DNA of 64,000 bases from positions 186,001 through 250,000 of the forward strand of contig NZ_JAGGLR010000008.1 of the NCBI RefSeq assembly GCF_017874715.1, given 5' to 3'. Positions 9,302 to 16,901 of the stretch are shown here, piece by piece. The notes under the pieces are model-generated. The model was not told the origin of the DNA. It ran no database searches and worked only from the letters and a program-made list of their open reading frames with translations. Each line of letters opens with the position of its first letter. Within the stretch, counting starts at the first letter, position 1. The stretch is from Streptomyces iranensis. Its GTDB lineage: Bacteria; Actinomycetota; Actinomycetes; Streptomycetales; Streptomycetaceae. The position numbers and the translations under genes were made by a program.

Positions 9302-9385
9302 ACCGCGACGCTATGCACCGGCCGTTCTGGCCGCGATGCGCTACAAGGCCAGGCAGTATCGCCTTGGGGACATACGCTGGGCGGC

Positions 9386-10234
9386 ATGACCGAGGCCATC
9401 GTGGGGCCCGTCCCGCCCGGGGTCGGCGCCATCGTCGTCGGACACTTTCCGCTGGCGTCCGGGCAGTGGTTCGCCCGGCATTCCCACCCGCAGCACCAGT
9501 TGGCCTGGACGCGGCGCGGTGTACTCGGCGTCGCCGTCGACGACGCCTACTGGGTTCTGCCACCCACCCGGGCGCTGTGGCTGCCCGCGGGGATCGTTCA
9601 CCGGACCGGCGCGACCCGCGACGCGGTGCTGTGCAGCCTCTACTTCGAACCCGACCGGTGCGCTCTGGACTGGTCCGACCCCACGCCAGTCGGAGTCGAC
9701 GGACTGCTGGCCCACCTGATCGCCCACCTCGGACGGAACGACCTCCCCGACGACGCCCGGCTGCGGGCCGAGGGAGTCGTACTGGATCTGCTGCGCCCGT
9801 TGCCGAGCACGCCCATCGATGTGCCGACCCCGGCCGACGACCGCGTACGCGCCGTCACCGAGGCGCTGCTCGCCGACCTCGCGGACCCCCGTGGCCTGGA
9901 GGCGCACGCACGGGCCGTGGGAGTGAGCCGACGCACCCTCACCCGGCTGTTCATTCGCGACACCGGCATGACGTTCGACCGCTGGCGCACCCATGCGCGA
10001 CTGCGCGCGGCCCTCTCCCTCCTCGCGGAAGGCCGGCCCGTCTCCCGGGTCGCGCACACCGTGGGCTATGCGACGCCGAGTGCGTTCCTCGCGGCGTTCC
10101 GGCGGACCGTCGGCACCTCCCCGGGGCGCTACCTGAACGGCGAGGCTTCCGGTTCGTCGTCGTCAAACACCCGCGCCCCGCCTGTCTCATCCCATCGGAT
10201 GCGCAATCCAGCCTGGGCTGGTCGGCCTCGCTGA
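9386..10234 (+). CDS. AraC-family regulator, probable controller of the MFS exporter
   Basis: A 282-residue protein with an N-terminal cupin sensor (FARHSHPQHQLAW) and C-terminal paired helix-turn-helix (ARAVGVSRRTLTRLF; PVSRVAHTVGYATPSAF, then TSPGRYL). It lies head to head with the DHA2 exporter gene. The family normally ends shortly after PGRYL, but here about 30 extra residues rich in Ser, Pro and Arg follow with poor codon character. This suggests the original stop was lost by rearrangement, or a chance extension. The ATG at 9386 matches family starts; the longer upstream frame is the reverse of the exporter gene. Confidence 0.83.
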   Translation: MTEAIVGPVPPGVGAIVVGHFPLASGQWFARHSHPQHQLAWTRRGVLGVAVDDAYWVLPPTRALWLPAGIVHRTGATRDAVLCSLYFEPDRCALDWSDPTPVGVDGLLAHLIAHLGRNDLPDDARLRAEGVVLDLLRPLPSTPIDVPTPADDRVRAVTEALLADLADPRGLEAHARAVGVSRRTLTRLFIRDTGMTFDRWRTHARLRAALSLLAEGRPVSRVAHTVGYATPSAFLAAFRRTVGTSPGRYLNGEASGSSSSNTRAPPVSSHRMRNPAWAGRPR

Positions 10235-10399
10235 GCGCGTTCAAATCCTCGCTGCGCCGCTGTTCGGCCTCGGCCTCCCGGAGCAGAGCGGCCGAGGCGC
10301 GAGCCATGGCGGACAGCGCCTCGTCGACCGCTTGCGCCGCCCCGGGTGGTGCGCCCGAGCGGATAGGGCGCAACGCACCCGCGGGGGAGTGCCGTTGTG

Positions 10400-13300
10400 C
10401 TATCGGTGGCTCCCACGACGCGGCCCCCGCGGGGCCAGGCGCACCCGTACCGCCGTGGTGCCCAGGCGGGGGATGTCCACGAGGATGTCGTCGCCGTCGA
10501 GGGTGGCGGGGCCGTCGGGGTCGCCGAGGTAGGTGGCGCGTTCCGCGGCCGTGACGGGGAAGCCGCAGCGGAGGCGGACCGTGCGCGGTTCCGTGGCGAA
10601 GGACTGGAGCCTCACCAGCAGGTCGACGCCGTCGTCACCCGGGACCGGCACCGGGGCGGCGTCCCGGATCGCGATGCGGGCGTCGTCAACGGAGAGCAGC
10701 GCGAGTTCGGCCGGCCGGTCCGTGTCGGGGGCGCCGTGTGCCGGGACACCGATCAGCGGGTGGTCGACCTCGTAGGCGGTGCGCAGTGCCAGGGCTTCGG
10801 CGTCGATGGTCTCGCCGCGCCGGCGGACGCCCACCGCGTACCGGAAGGTGGTGTGGAACGCCTGCTGGGACGGGAAGTTGGTGTCCCACAGGTTGTTGTG
10901 CACCCAGGAGTAGACCGTGCCGGGCTGTCGCGGCGACGTCGAGTCGGGGAAGGGCGCGTAGGGCAGGGTGATGGTCTCCGGTTCGACCAGCGGCGCGTCC
11001 CTGGTGATCCAGGCGACGGGGCCGCCGTCGTCCGTGAGGGAGACGAACGACCTGATGGCACGCATGTGCTGGGGCGCGCCGGGCACGTGCGCGAGACCGG
11101 TGCCGGTCAGGGCGCCGGTGATCTCGTAGTGGACCGTGGGACGCGACAGCGCGAACGGGAAGGCGAGGTAGGCGCTCTCCTTCGTCATGGTGGCGGGTTT
11201 GTCGAACCGGTTGTCGATCACCAGATGGGCGTCGTCGCGGCCGAGGCCGACCGTGGTGCGGGCCCGGCGGACGCCGTCCGCCGCGTACTCGTAGGTGAGG
11301 CGCCCGCCGAGCGCGTCGTCGACGCGTTCGAGGAGCACGGCGGGGCGGGCCAGGGTCCGGGAGCCGAGGAGCTCCAGTTCCTCGCTCACCGTGGTCTTGT
11401 TGGCCTGGTGGTTGTAGCCGCCCGCGGTGGTGTACGTGTCGTAGACGTAGCCGTTGAAGCCGACGACGGCGTCCTGATCGACGAGTTCGCGACCGGTGGC
11501 CTTCTCGACGAGGCTCGCCACACAGGCCCTGGTCAGGTCGATGCGGACGCGCAGGTGGGCGTTCTCCAGGATCAGGTCGTCGGCGGTGGGCAGGGGCACG
11601 GCGCGGTCCTTGCGCTCCTCACCGTCCTCGTCCCCGTCGAGGCGGAGCGGAGCGGGGGACGTCACCACCTTGCCGCCGTCCTCGCCGGTCACCGTCACGT
11701 CCAGCCGTACGAGGCCGAACGGCGGCACGCCGGGCACCTGGACGTGCAGCCACCGCCCGGCGTCCCGGTGGACCGGGTTGGTCTGCGCCTCCTGGACCAC
11801 CGGCAGTTCCGCGCCGGTGCGGCCGTCGGTCACCGACACCGCGCTCGTGAGCGGGACACGGCTCTCGCGCAGGAACACCGTCACGACGGAGGTGCGTGCG
11901 GCCGCCGTGGTGTTGACGGCCCAGTACGTCATGTCGGCGCCGGCCGCGGTGGGCAGTACGGCGCCGAGCGCGGCCGAGGCGTGGTCGAGGAAGGTGTCCG
12001 CGTCGTTGTCGCCGTGCAGCGCGTACCCGTACTTCCAGTGCCACTGCTGCTCGCCCGACTCGCCGCCCGCGTCACCATGGGTCCACGGGTCGGCGGCGCC
12101 CCAGGTGTGCTCGTTGAACAGGGACACCGACCGGTACACCTGGTCGGCGCCGCCGCGGGCGGCGGTGGCCAGGCCGGTGCCGGGCCCGGCGGGGGAGGCC
12201 AGGGCGGCGATGCCGTACAGGGTGGCGGCGTCGGTGACGGTGGACTGGGCGCGGCGCACCATGGCCTGGGGCCGGGCGCCCGAGCCGACGCCCTCGACCC
12301 ACCAGTCGCCCCAGTCGCCCTCGAAGGCGGGGATGGCGTCGCCGAGGCGGGCCTCGGCGTCGGTGAAGAAGTCGGTGTTGGTGGACAGCCGCAGCCGGGG
12401 GCTGTCCCAGGTCTCGTTCCAGCGGCGTACGGTCTCGGCGAGGATCAGCCGCGGCGGCGCGTTGTCCCCGAAGTGGCCCTGCACCCTCAGGTGCAGCACG
12501 TCCCACGGGTAGGGCTCGCGCTCGCCCGGCGCGGGGGCCGGTGAGCCGAGGAGCTCGGGCGGGAACGGGTAGGGGTTGGTCGCGAGCGACGTCAGATAGG
12601 CGGGCAGCAGGTCGTCCACCATGGCGTAGGAGGTGTCGAAGCCCAGCACGGGCCCTTCCATGTAGGCCAGGCCGTGGGGGCTGTCGGTCATCCACACCAG
12701 CACCTCCTTGCCCGACGGGGCGCGCCACCGGAACAGGCGCGGCAACCGCGCCCCGCCGTTGGTGGTGGGCACCGAGCGCCCGGCCCAGTTGTGCGCCACC
12801 GACAGGTAGCGCACGCCCAGGGGGGACAGGGCGTCCGGCAGCCCGGCGACGGAGCCGGGCACGTCGGTCTGCATGGCCGAGCGGAAGTCGATCCCGTAGG
12901 TGTCCCTCACCCGGCGGGCCGGTCGCAGCAGTTCGTGGAGTTCGTCGGTGGAGCAGGTGTCGCTGTGGAGGTTGTACGGCATGGCCGTCAGCTCGATCTG
13001 GCCGGCCCGTACCCGCTCGATGAACTCCGCGACCCGCTCCGGCGGCCGGACGGCGGCCCACTGCTCGAACGACCACAGTGACTCCACGGCCCACCGGAAC
13101 CTGGCGTCGTCGGGCCAGCCGTCGGTGGTACGCGTCAGGTCGAGGCAGGAGTCGAGGAAGGCGACGTGTTCGCCGAGGACGGTGCCCTGCGGATCGGTGT
13201 AGCCGATGTCCAGATGCGAGTGGTGGACCAGGTGGATCGTCCAGTCCCGCGGTGGTTCCAGCGCGAAGGCGAGCACCGCCGAGGCGTCGCCGTTGCGGGC

Positions 13301-13642
13301 CTCGATGCGCACGTCGCGGCGGTCGCGTTCCAGGGGCAGCATGAGGCGTGGTCCGCCGGGCGCGGGCAGCACCTCGACGGGCACCCGGCCACGGCCCGCG
13401 ATCTCCACGTGGAAGGTCCACTGGTCATGGCCCGGAGCGCCAGGGCCAGGCGTCTCGCCGGAGATGAGGATGCGCACCCCGCGCCGGGCGCCGGCGCCAT
13501 CGCGGCGTACGAGGTGTTCCGGCAGGGCCCGCAGTTCCGTGGTGCCGGCCCGCGCGGTGGCGGCGACGGCGAGGCCGATCATGCTCGTCCGGGCCTTGTC
13601 GGTGGACCAGCGGCGGTCGCGTACGAGGGCGCGCGTCGTCAT
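10400..13642 (-). CDS. glycoside hydrolase family 38 (alpha-mannosidase-like)
   Basis: A 1080-residue GH38-type enzyme. The catalytic domain starts near residue 135 with HLVHHSHLDIGYTD, giving zinc ligands of the HxD type (His143, Asp145); QTDVPGS near 258-264 supplies the candidate nucleophile Asp260. A beta-rich C-terminal half follows, including VYDTYTTAGGYNHQ. GH38 enzymes are retaining, zinc-dependent alpha-mannosidases. No signal peptide is seen, so it probably acts in the cytosol on mannosides brought in by the ABC importer encoded just upstream in the same direction. It lies next to mannose-6-phosphate isomerase and sugar kinase genes. The exact linkage specificity is not readable. 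Confidence 0.85.
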   Translation of the reverse strand: MTTRALVRDRRWSTDKARTSMIGLAVAATARAGTTELRALPEHLVRRDGAGARRGVRILISGETPGPGAPGHDQWTFHVEIAGRGRVPVEVLPAPGGPRLMLPLERDRRDVRIEARNGDASAVLAFALEPPRDWTIHLVHHSHLDIGYTDPQGTVLGEHVAFLDSCLDLTRTTDGWPDDARFRWAVESLWSFEQWAAVRPPERVAEFIERVRAGQIELTAMPYNLHSDTCSTDELHELLRPARRVRDTYGIDFRSAMQTDVPGSVAGLPDALSPLGVRYLSVAHNWAGRSVPTTNGGARLPRLFRWRAPSGKEVLVWMTDSPHGLAYMEGPVLGFDTSYAMVDDLLPAYLTSLATNPYPFPPELLGSPAPAPGEREPYPWDVLHLRVQGHFGDNAPPRLILAETVRRWNETWDSPRLRLSTNTDFFTDAEARLGDAIPAFEGDWGDWWVEGVGSGARPQAMVRRAQSTVTDAATLYGIAALASPAGPGTGLATAARGGADQVYRSVSLFNEHTWGAADPWTHGDAGGESGEQQWHWKYGYALHGDNDADTFLDHASAALGAVLPTAAGADMTYWAVNTTAAARTSVVTVFLRESRVPLTSAVSVTDGRTGAELPVVQEAQTNPVHRDAGRWLHVQVPGVPPFGLVRLDVTVTGEDGGKVVTSPAPLRLDGDEDGEERKDRAVPLPTADDLILENAHLRVRIDLTRACVASLVEKATGRELVDQDAVVGFNGYVYDTYTTAGGYNHQANKTTVSEELELLGSRTLARPAVLLERVDDALGGRLTYEYAADGVRRARTTVGLGRDDAHLVIDNRFDKPATMTKESAYLAFPFALSRPTVHYEITGALTGTGLAHVPGAPQHMRAIRSFVSLTDDGGPVAWITRDAPLVEPETITLPYAPFPDSTSPRQPGTVYSWVHNNLWDTNFPSQQAFHTTFRYAVGVRRRGETIDAEALALRTAYEVDHPLIGVPAHGAPDTDRPAELALLSVDDARIAIRDAAPVPVPGDDGVDLLVRLQSFATEPRTVRLRCGFPVTAAERATYLGDPDGPATLDGDDILVDIPRLGTTAVRVRLAPRGPRRGSHR

Positions 13643-13680
13643 ATGTGTCTTCTCTCCCAGGGTGGTTCAGTGGTTCGTTT

Positions 13681-13740
13681 CGGGCCGTGAGCCGCGGGTT
13701 CGGGCCGTGAGCCGCAGGTTCAGGCCGTGAGCCGCAGGCT
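13681..13740 (-). repeat. three 20-bp tandem repeats at the permease 3' end
   Basis: Nearly identical 20-bp units at 13681-13700, 13701-13720 and 13721-13740 (core GGCCGTGAGCCGC). The rightmost unit encodes the last residues and borders the stop of the ABC permease; the other two lie downstream in the gap before the GH38 gene. Confidence 0.85.
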
Positions 13741-14532
13741 GTTGACGAAGAAGCGCTGGAACACGAAGAAGAGGACCACGGTCGGCACCGAGGCGATGAG
13801 CGCGCCGGCGAGCACGACGGGCGGCCCCACCGTGGCGTAGTTGCCGTTGAGGTCGGCGAGTGTGGCCGTCACCGGCCGCACGTTCGGGCTGAGCGACAAG
13901 GTGATGCCGAACAGCAGGTCGTTCCAGATCCAGGTGAACTGGAAGATGAACGCGGCCAGCAGCGCGTTCCTGGCCAGCGGCAGGTGGATCCGCAGGAACA
14001 TCGACAGCCAGTTCACGCCGTCGAGCTGGGCCGCCTCCGAGATTTCCCTCGGCACGGTGAGCATGAAGTTGCGGTTGACGAAGAACGCGAAGGGGATCGT
14101 CAGCGCCACGTAGATCAGCAGCATGCCGTACTGGGTGTCGTAGAGGTCGGTGGTGGCGTACCCGCTGAACAGCGGGGACAGGAACGTCTGGAGGGGCAGC
14201 ACGGTGCCGATGAAGATGAACCAGAACCAGAGTCCGGGCCGCCGCACCGGCATCACGGTGACGGCGAACGAGGCGAGTGCCGCGATCGTCACCGCCACCG
14301 CCCCGCCGATCACCGCGTAGATCAGGGTGTTGAGCAGTCCCCGCCCGACGTCGGCGCTCTCGAACGCGGTGCGGATGTTCGCGAACAGCCCGGGGGAGGA
14401 GAACCACCACCGTGGGGATCCGGTGTACTCCTTCGCTGGGGTGAAGGCGTTGACGACGACCAGCCAGGTCGGCACCAGCCACAGCACGGAGACCAGGGCG
14501 ACCAGGACGCCGCGCGCCGTTCTGCCCGTCAT
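13720..14532 (-). CDS. carbohydrate ABC transporter permease (MalG type)
   Basis: A 270-residue inner-membrane permease with about six helices. It carries the cytoplasmic EAA loop EISEAAQLDGVNWLSMFLRI, which docks the ATPase. Size and motifs match the second permease of CUT1 sugar importers. Its ATG overlaps the stop of the preceding permease by four bases (14529-14532), indicating translational coupling. No ATPase gene is present here; such Streptomyces systems usually share a MsiK-type ATPase encoded elsewhere. The 3' end is part of a 20-bp tandem repeat. The substrate is inferred to be a mannoside from the adjoining genes. Confidence 0.9.
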   Translation of the reverse strand: MTGRTARGVLVALVSVLWLVPTWLVVVNAFTPAKEYTGSPRWWFSSPGLFANIRTAFESADVGRGLLNTLIYAVIGGAVAVTIAALASFAVTVMPVRRPGLWFWFIFIGTVLPLQTFLSPLFSGYATTDLYDTQYGMLLIYVALTIPFAFFVNRNFMLTVPREISEAAQLDGVNWLSMFLRIHLPLARNALLAAFIFQFTWIWNDLLFGITLSLSPNVRPVTATLADLNGNYATVGPPVVLAGALIASVPTVVLFFVFQRFFVNSLRLTA

Positions 14533-15485
14533 ACGGCATCCCCCGACCGCTGCCGCACCTGTTGCCGCAGGTAGAGCCAGGAGGCGGCGATGACGACGAC
14601 CGTCAGTACGACGGAGACGGCCGCGCCGTAGCCGTACCGGTTGAGGGTGAAGGTCTGCCGGTACATCGTCAGCGCGAGCGTCTCGGAGGCCGTTCCGGGG
14701 CCGCCCTGGGTGAGCAGCCACACGATGTCGAAGGTCTTGAGGCTGTTGACGATGGACATGCCCACCACCACGACGGTCATCGGCCGCAGCTGCGGCACGA
14801 TCACGCGCAGGAAGAGCTGGAGGCCCTGCGCGCCGTCGATCCGGGCGGCCTCGATGGTGTCCGTGGGAATGGTCTGGAGCCCGATCAGGAAGAGGATCAG
14901 CGAGGCCCCGGTCGCCTGCCATGTCGTCGCCACGATCATCACGAGGGTGTTCAGCGGCCAGTGCAGCAGCCACTCCTGCTGCCAGCCGCCGAGCCCCACC
15001 GCGCCCAGCGTCTGGTTGACCGCCCCGTCGCTCCTCAGCAGGTACGTCCACAGCAGGGCCGTCGCCGAGCCGGAGAGCGCGTACGGGATGACCACGGCGG
15101 TACGGGCCACCGCGCCCCAGCGCATCGAGTGGGTCAGCACCGCGAGCAGCAGGCCCAGCAGCACCGGAAGGACCAGCGTGCCCACCACCCAGAGCACGGT
15201 GTTCAGCAGCGACCGGCCGAAGTCGGGGTCGGTGAACAGCGCGGTGTAGTTGGACAGGCCGACGAACCGCGCGGTGATGCCGTTGTCGTCGAAGAGGCTG
15301 CGCCATGCGGTGATCAGGAAGGGCACGACCAGGAGCAGCAGGACCAGCGCCACGGCGGGCGCCAGGAACGCGCCCACCCAGGCGGCGGCGCGGAAGCGGG
15401 CGGAGCGCGGATCGGGCACGAGGGGTTCGGGCCGGTATGGCCCCGTTCGGCTGGCTGCCTCGTCGGCAGTGGTCAGGACGTCCAC
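14529..15485 (-). CDS. carbohydrate ABC transporter permease (MalF type)
   Basis: A 318-residue permease with six predicted helices and the EAA-type loop TIEAARIDGAQGLQLFLRVI. It is the partner of the following MalG-type permease. The GTG at 15485 is selected: it lies inside the 3' end of the binding-protein gene (13-base overlap) and is preceded by GGAGTGGAAG. The first 30 residues are hydrophilic, then the first helix starts at VALVLLLLVVPFL. It works in the cytoplasmic membrane with the lipoprotein receptor encoded upstream and an ATPase encoded elsewhere. Conservation is typical, with no sign of damage. Confidence 0.9.
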   Translation of the reverse strand: MDVLTTADEAASRTGPYRPEPLVPDPRSARFRAAAWVGAFLAPAVALVLLLLVVPFLITAWRSLFDDNGITARFVGLSNYTALFTDPDFGRSLLNTVLWVVGTLVLPVLLGLLLAVLTHSMRWGAVARTAVVIPYALSGSATALLWTYLLRSDGAVNQTLGAVGLGGWQQEWLLHWPLNTLVMIVATTWQATGASLILFLIGLQTIPTDTIEAARIDGAQGLQLFLRVIVPQLRPMTVVVVGMSIVNSLKTFDIVWLLTQGGPGTASETLALTMYRQTFTLNRYGYGAAVSVVLTVVVIAASWLYLRQQVRQRSGDAV

Positions 15486-16783
15486 ACCTTCCACTCCTTG
15501 TCGGCTCGGTGCTGCATGTTCGTCAGGGTCCGCGTCGCCTTCGCGGGGGTGGGGTCGATCATGAAGGCGCTCAGATCCTGGACGTTCCCCTCGATCAGAA
15601 CGGGGGGCGATGCCTCCCAGTAGCGGATGGCCTCCTTCGGCCGTTCGCGTCGCACCTGGGCGGCGACCTGGCGCACGGTGCCCACGTTCGGCACGACGCC
15701 CGGGTCGGCGGAGGTGTCCCGGAGGAATCCCGTCCACGCCGTCTGGACCGCCGGGTCGAGCCAGGCGCGGGCCACGGCGAGTGCGGCGTCGCGCTTGTGG
15801 GCCTGTGCCGACACGGCCAGTACGCCGCTCTCCACGAGCACCGAGCGGTTGCCGCCGGGCGGCGGAGGCAGCAGGAACGCGCCGAGGTCGGCGTCCTTGA
15901 CCCCGGCGTCGAGGAACGCGCCGGTGTTCCAGGCGCCGTAGAGGCACATGGCGGTGCGGCCCTGCGTGAACTGACCCGGCAGGTCCGTGGTCGTCGCGTC
16001 GGGCGAGGAGAACGCGCCCCGCCGGTACAGATCGCTCCACAGGGCCATCGCGCGCCGGCACACGTCGTCGGTGTACGAGGCCCTGCCCGCCGTGAGATCG
16101 AGGTAGAAGCGGTGGTCGAGCCCGTTGACGAGCTGCTGGAACCAGATCGAGGACTCCCAGGTGGTCGCGCCGCCGGAGGAGATCGGAGTGATGCCCTTGG
16201 CGTGGGCGGCGTCCACTATGTCGAGGAACTGCTGCCATGTCGTCGGCACGTCCACACCGAGCCGCTTGAAGACGGACCGGCTGTGGAAGACCACGTAGTA
16301 CGACTTGTAGAGCGGAACGCCGTACTGCCTTCCCTCATGGGTGAAGGTCTCGCGCAACGCGCTGTCGTCGCTCCAGCCACGCCGGGCCGCCTCGTCCCAG
16401 GCTTCGGTGACATCGGCGAGGATCCCGGCGCGGGCGATGTCGCGCAGCCGGTACCCGTTCCACCACTTGAGGAGATCCGCCGTGGAGTCGGTCTGCGCCG
16501 ACATCCGCACGATCTGCTGATAGTTGCTGACGTTGGGAACCGCCCGCGGCGCGAGCCGGAAGCCGGACAGCGGCCGCAACTTCCTGCCCGCCGCCCGGAA
16601 ACCCGGCGACCAGGTGGGGTTGTCGTTGAACACCGAGACCACGTCGGCGGGCGCGGGCCGGCTCATCGAACCTCGTGCGCACGCGCTGAGGGCGAGGCCG
16701 GCGATGCCCGCGGAGGAGGCGGCCAACAGCCGGCGCCGGCTCATCCCCCGTGGCATGTCGATTGGCATGTCGATCGACGCCAT
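15473..16783 (-). CDS. ABC sugar-binding lipoprotein
   Basis: A 436-residue extracellular solute-binding protein. The N-terminus has a twin-arginine-like stretch (MSRRRLL) and a lipobox LSAC with Cys at about residue 35, so it should be anchored outside the membrane. The mature protein has the periplasmic-binding type 1 layout: IVRMSAQTDSTADLLKWW, NGLDHRFYLDLTAG, and the late TAMCLYGAWNTGAFLD segment. It delivers sugar to the two permeases encoded downstream in an overlapping operon. The GAGGGGG ribosome site fits the ATG at 16783. The operon faces the isomerase gene, with a LacI-type operator in between. Confidence 0.9.
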   Translation of the reverse strand: MASIDMPIDMPRGMSRRRLLAASSAGIAGLALSACARGSMSRPAPADVVSVFNDNPTWSPGFRAAGRKLRPLSGFRLAPRAVPNVSNYQQIVRMSAQTDSTADLLKWWNGYRLRDIARAGILADVTEAWDEAARRGWSDDSALRETFTHEGRQYGVPLYKSYYVVFHSRSVFKRLGVDVPTTWQQFLDIVDAAHAKGITPISSGGATTWESSIWFQQLVNGLDHRFYLDLTAGRASYTDDVCRRAMALWSDLYRRGAFSSPDATTTDLPGQFTQGRTAMCLYGAWNTGAFLDAGVKDADLGAFLLPPPPGGNRSVLVESGVLAVSAQAHKRDAALAVARAWLDPAVQTAWTGFLRDTSADPGVVPNVGTVRQVAAQVRRERPKEAIRYWEASPPVLIEGNVQDLSAFMIDPTPAKATRTLTNMQHRADKEWKVWTS

Positions 16784-16818
16784 CTGACCCCCTCGTCACG
16801 GAATCACCGACCTGGTAA

Positions 16819-16830
16819 GTTATCGGTAAC
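16819..16830. promoter_or_regulatory. LacI-type operator candidate, divergent promoter region
   Basis: GTTATCGGTAAC is an imperfect palindrome with the central CG typical of LacI-family operators. It lies 35 bases from the binding-protein start and 71 bases from the isomerase start, so one site could control both operons. The regulator encoded at 18638 is the likely ligand. Confidence 0.6.
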
Positions 16831-16901
16831 GTACAGGCGTGCAGGTGGTTTGAAAAGAAGTCGCGTTAACGTATCTCACGGGATCTCACGGGATTGGTGA
16901 C

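Noticed and set aside
10201..10399. Reverse frame with coiled-coil-like AVDEALSAMARASAALLREA
   Set aside because: It could be a scrap of a helical protein, but it has no clear start or family and overlaps the AraC tail; not enough support to list.
10397..12544. 715-codon open frame antisense to the GH38 gene
   Set aside because: Low-complexity shadow of a well-supported glycosidase; no start signal or family motif.
13681..13740. Possible CRISPR-like array
   Set aside because: Units are directly adjacent with no spacers and no cas genes occur in the window; it is a simple tandem repeat.
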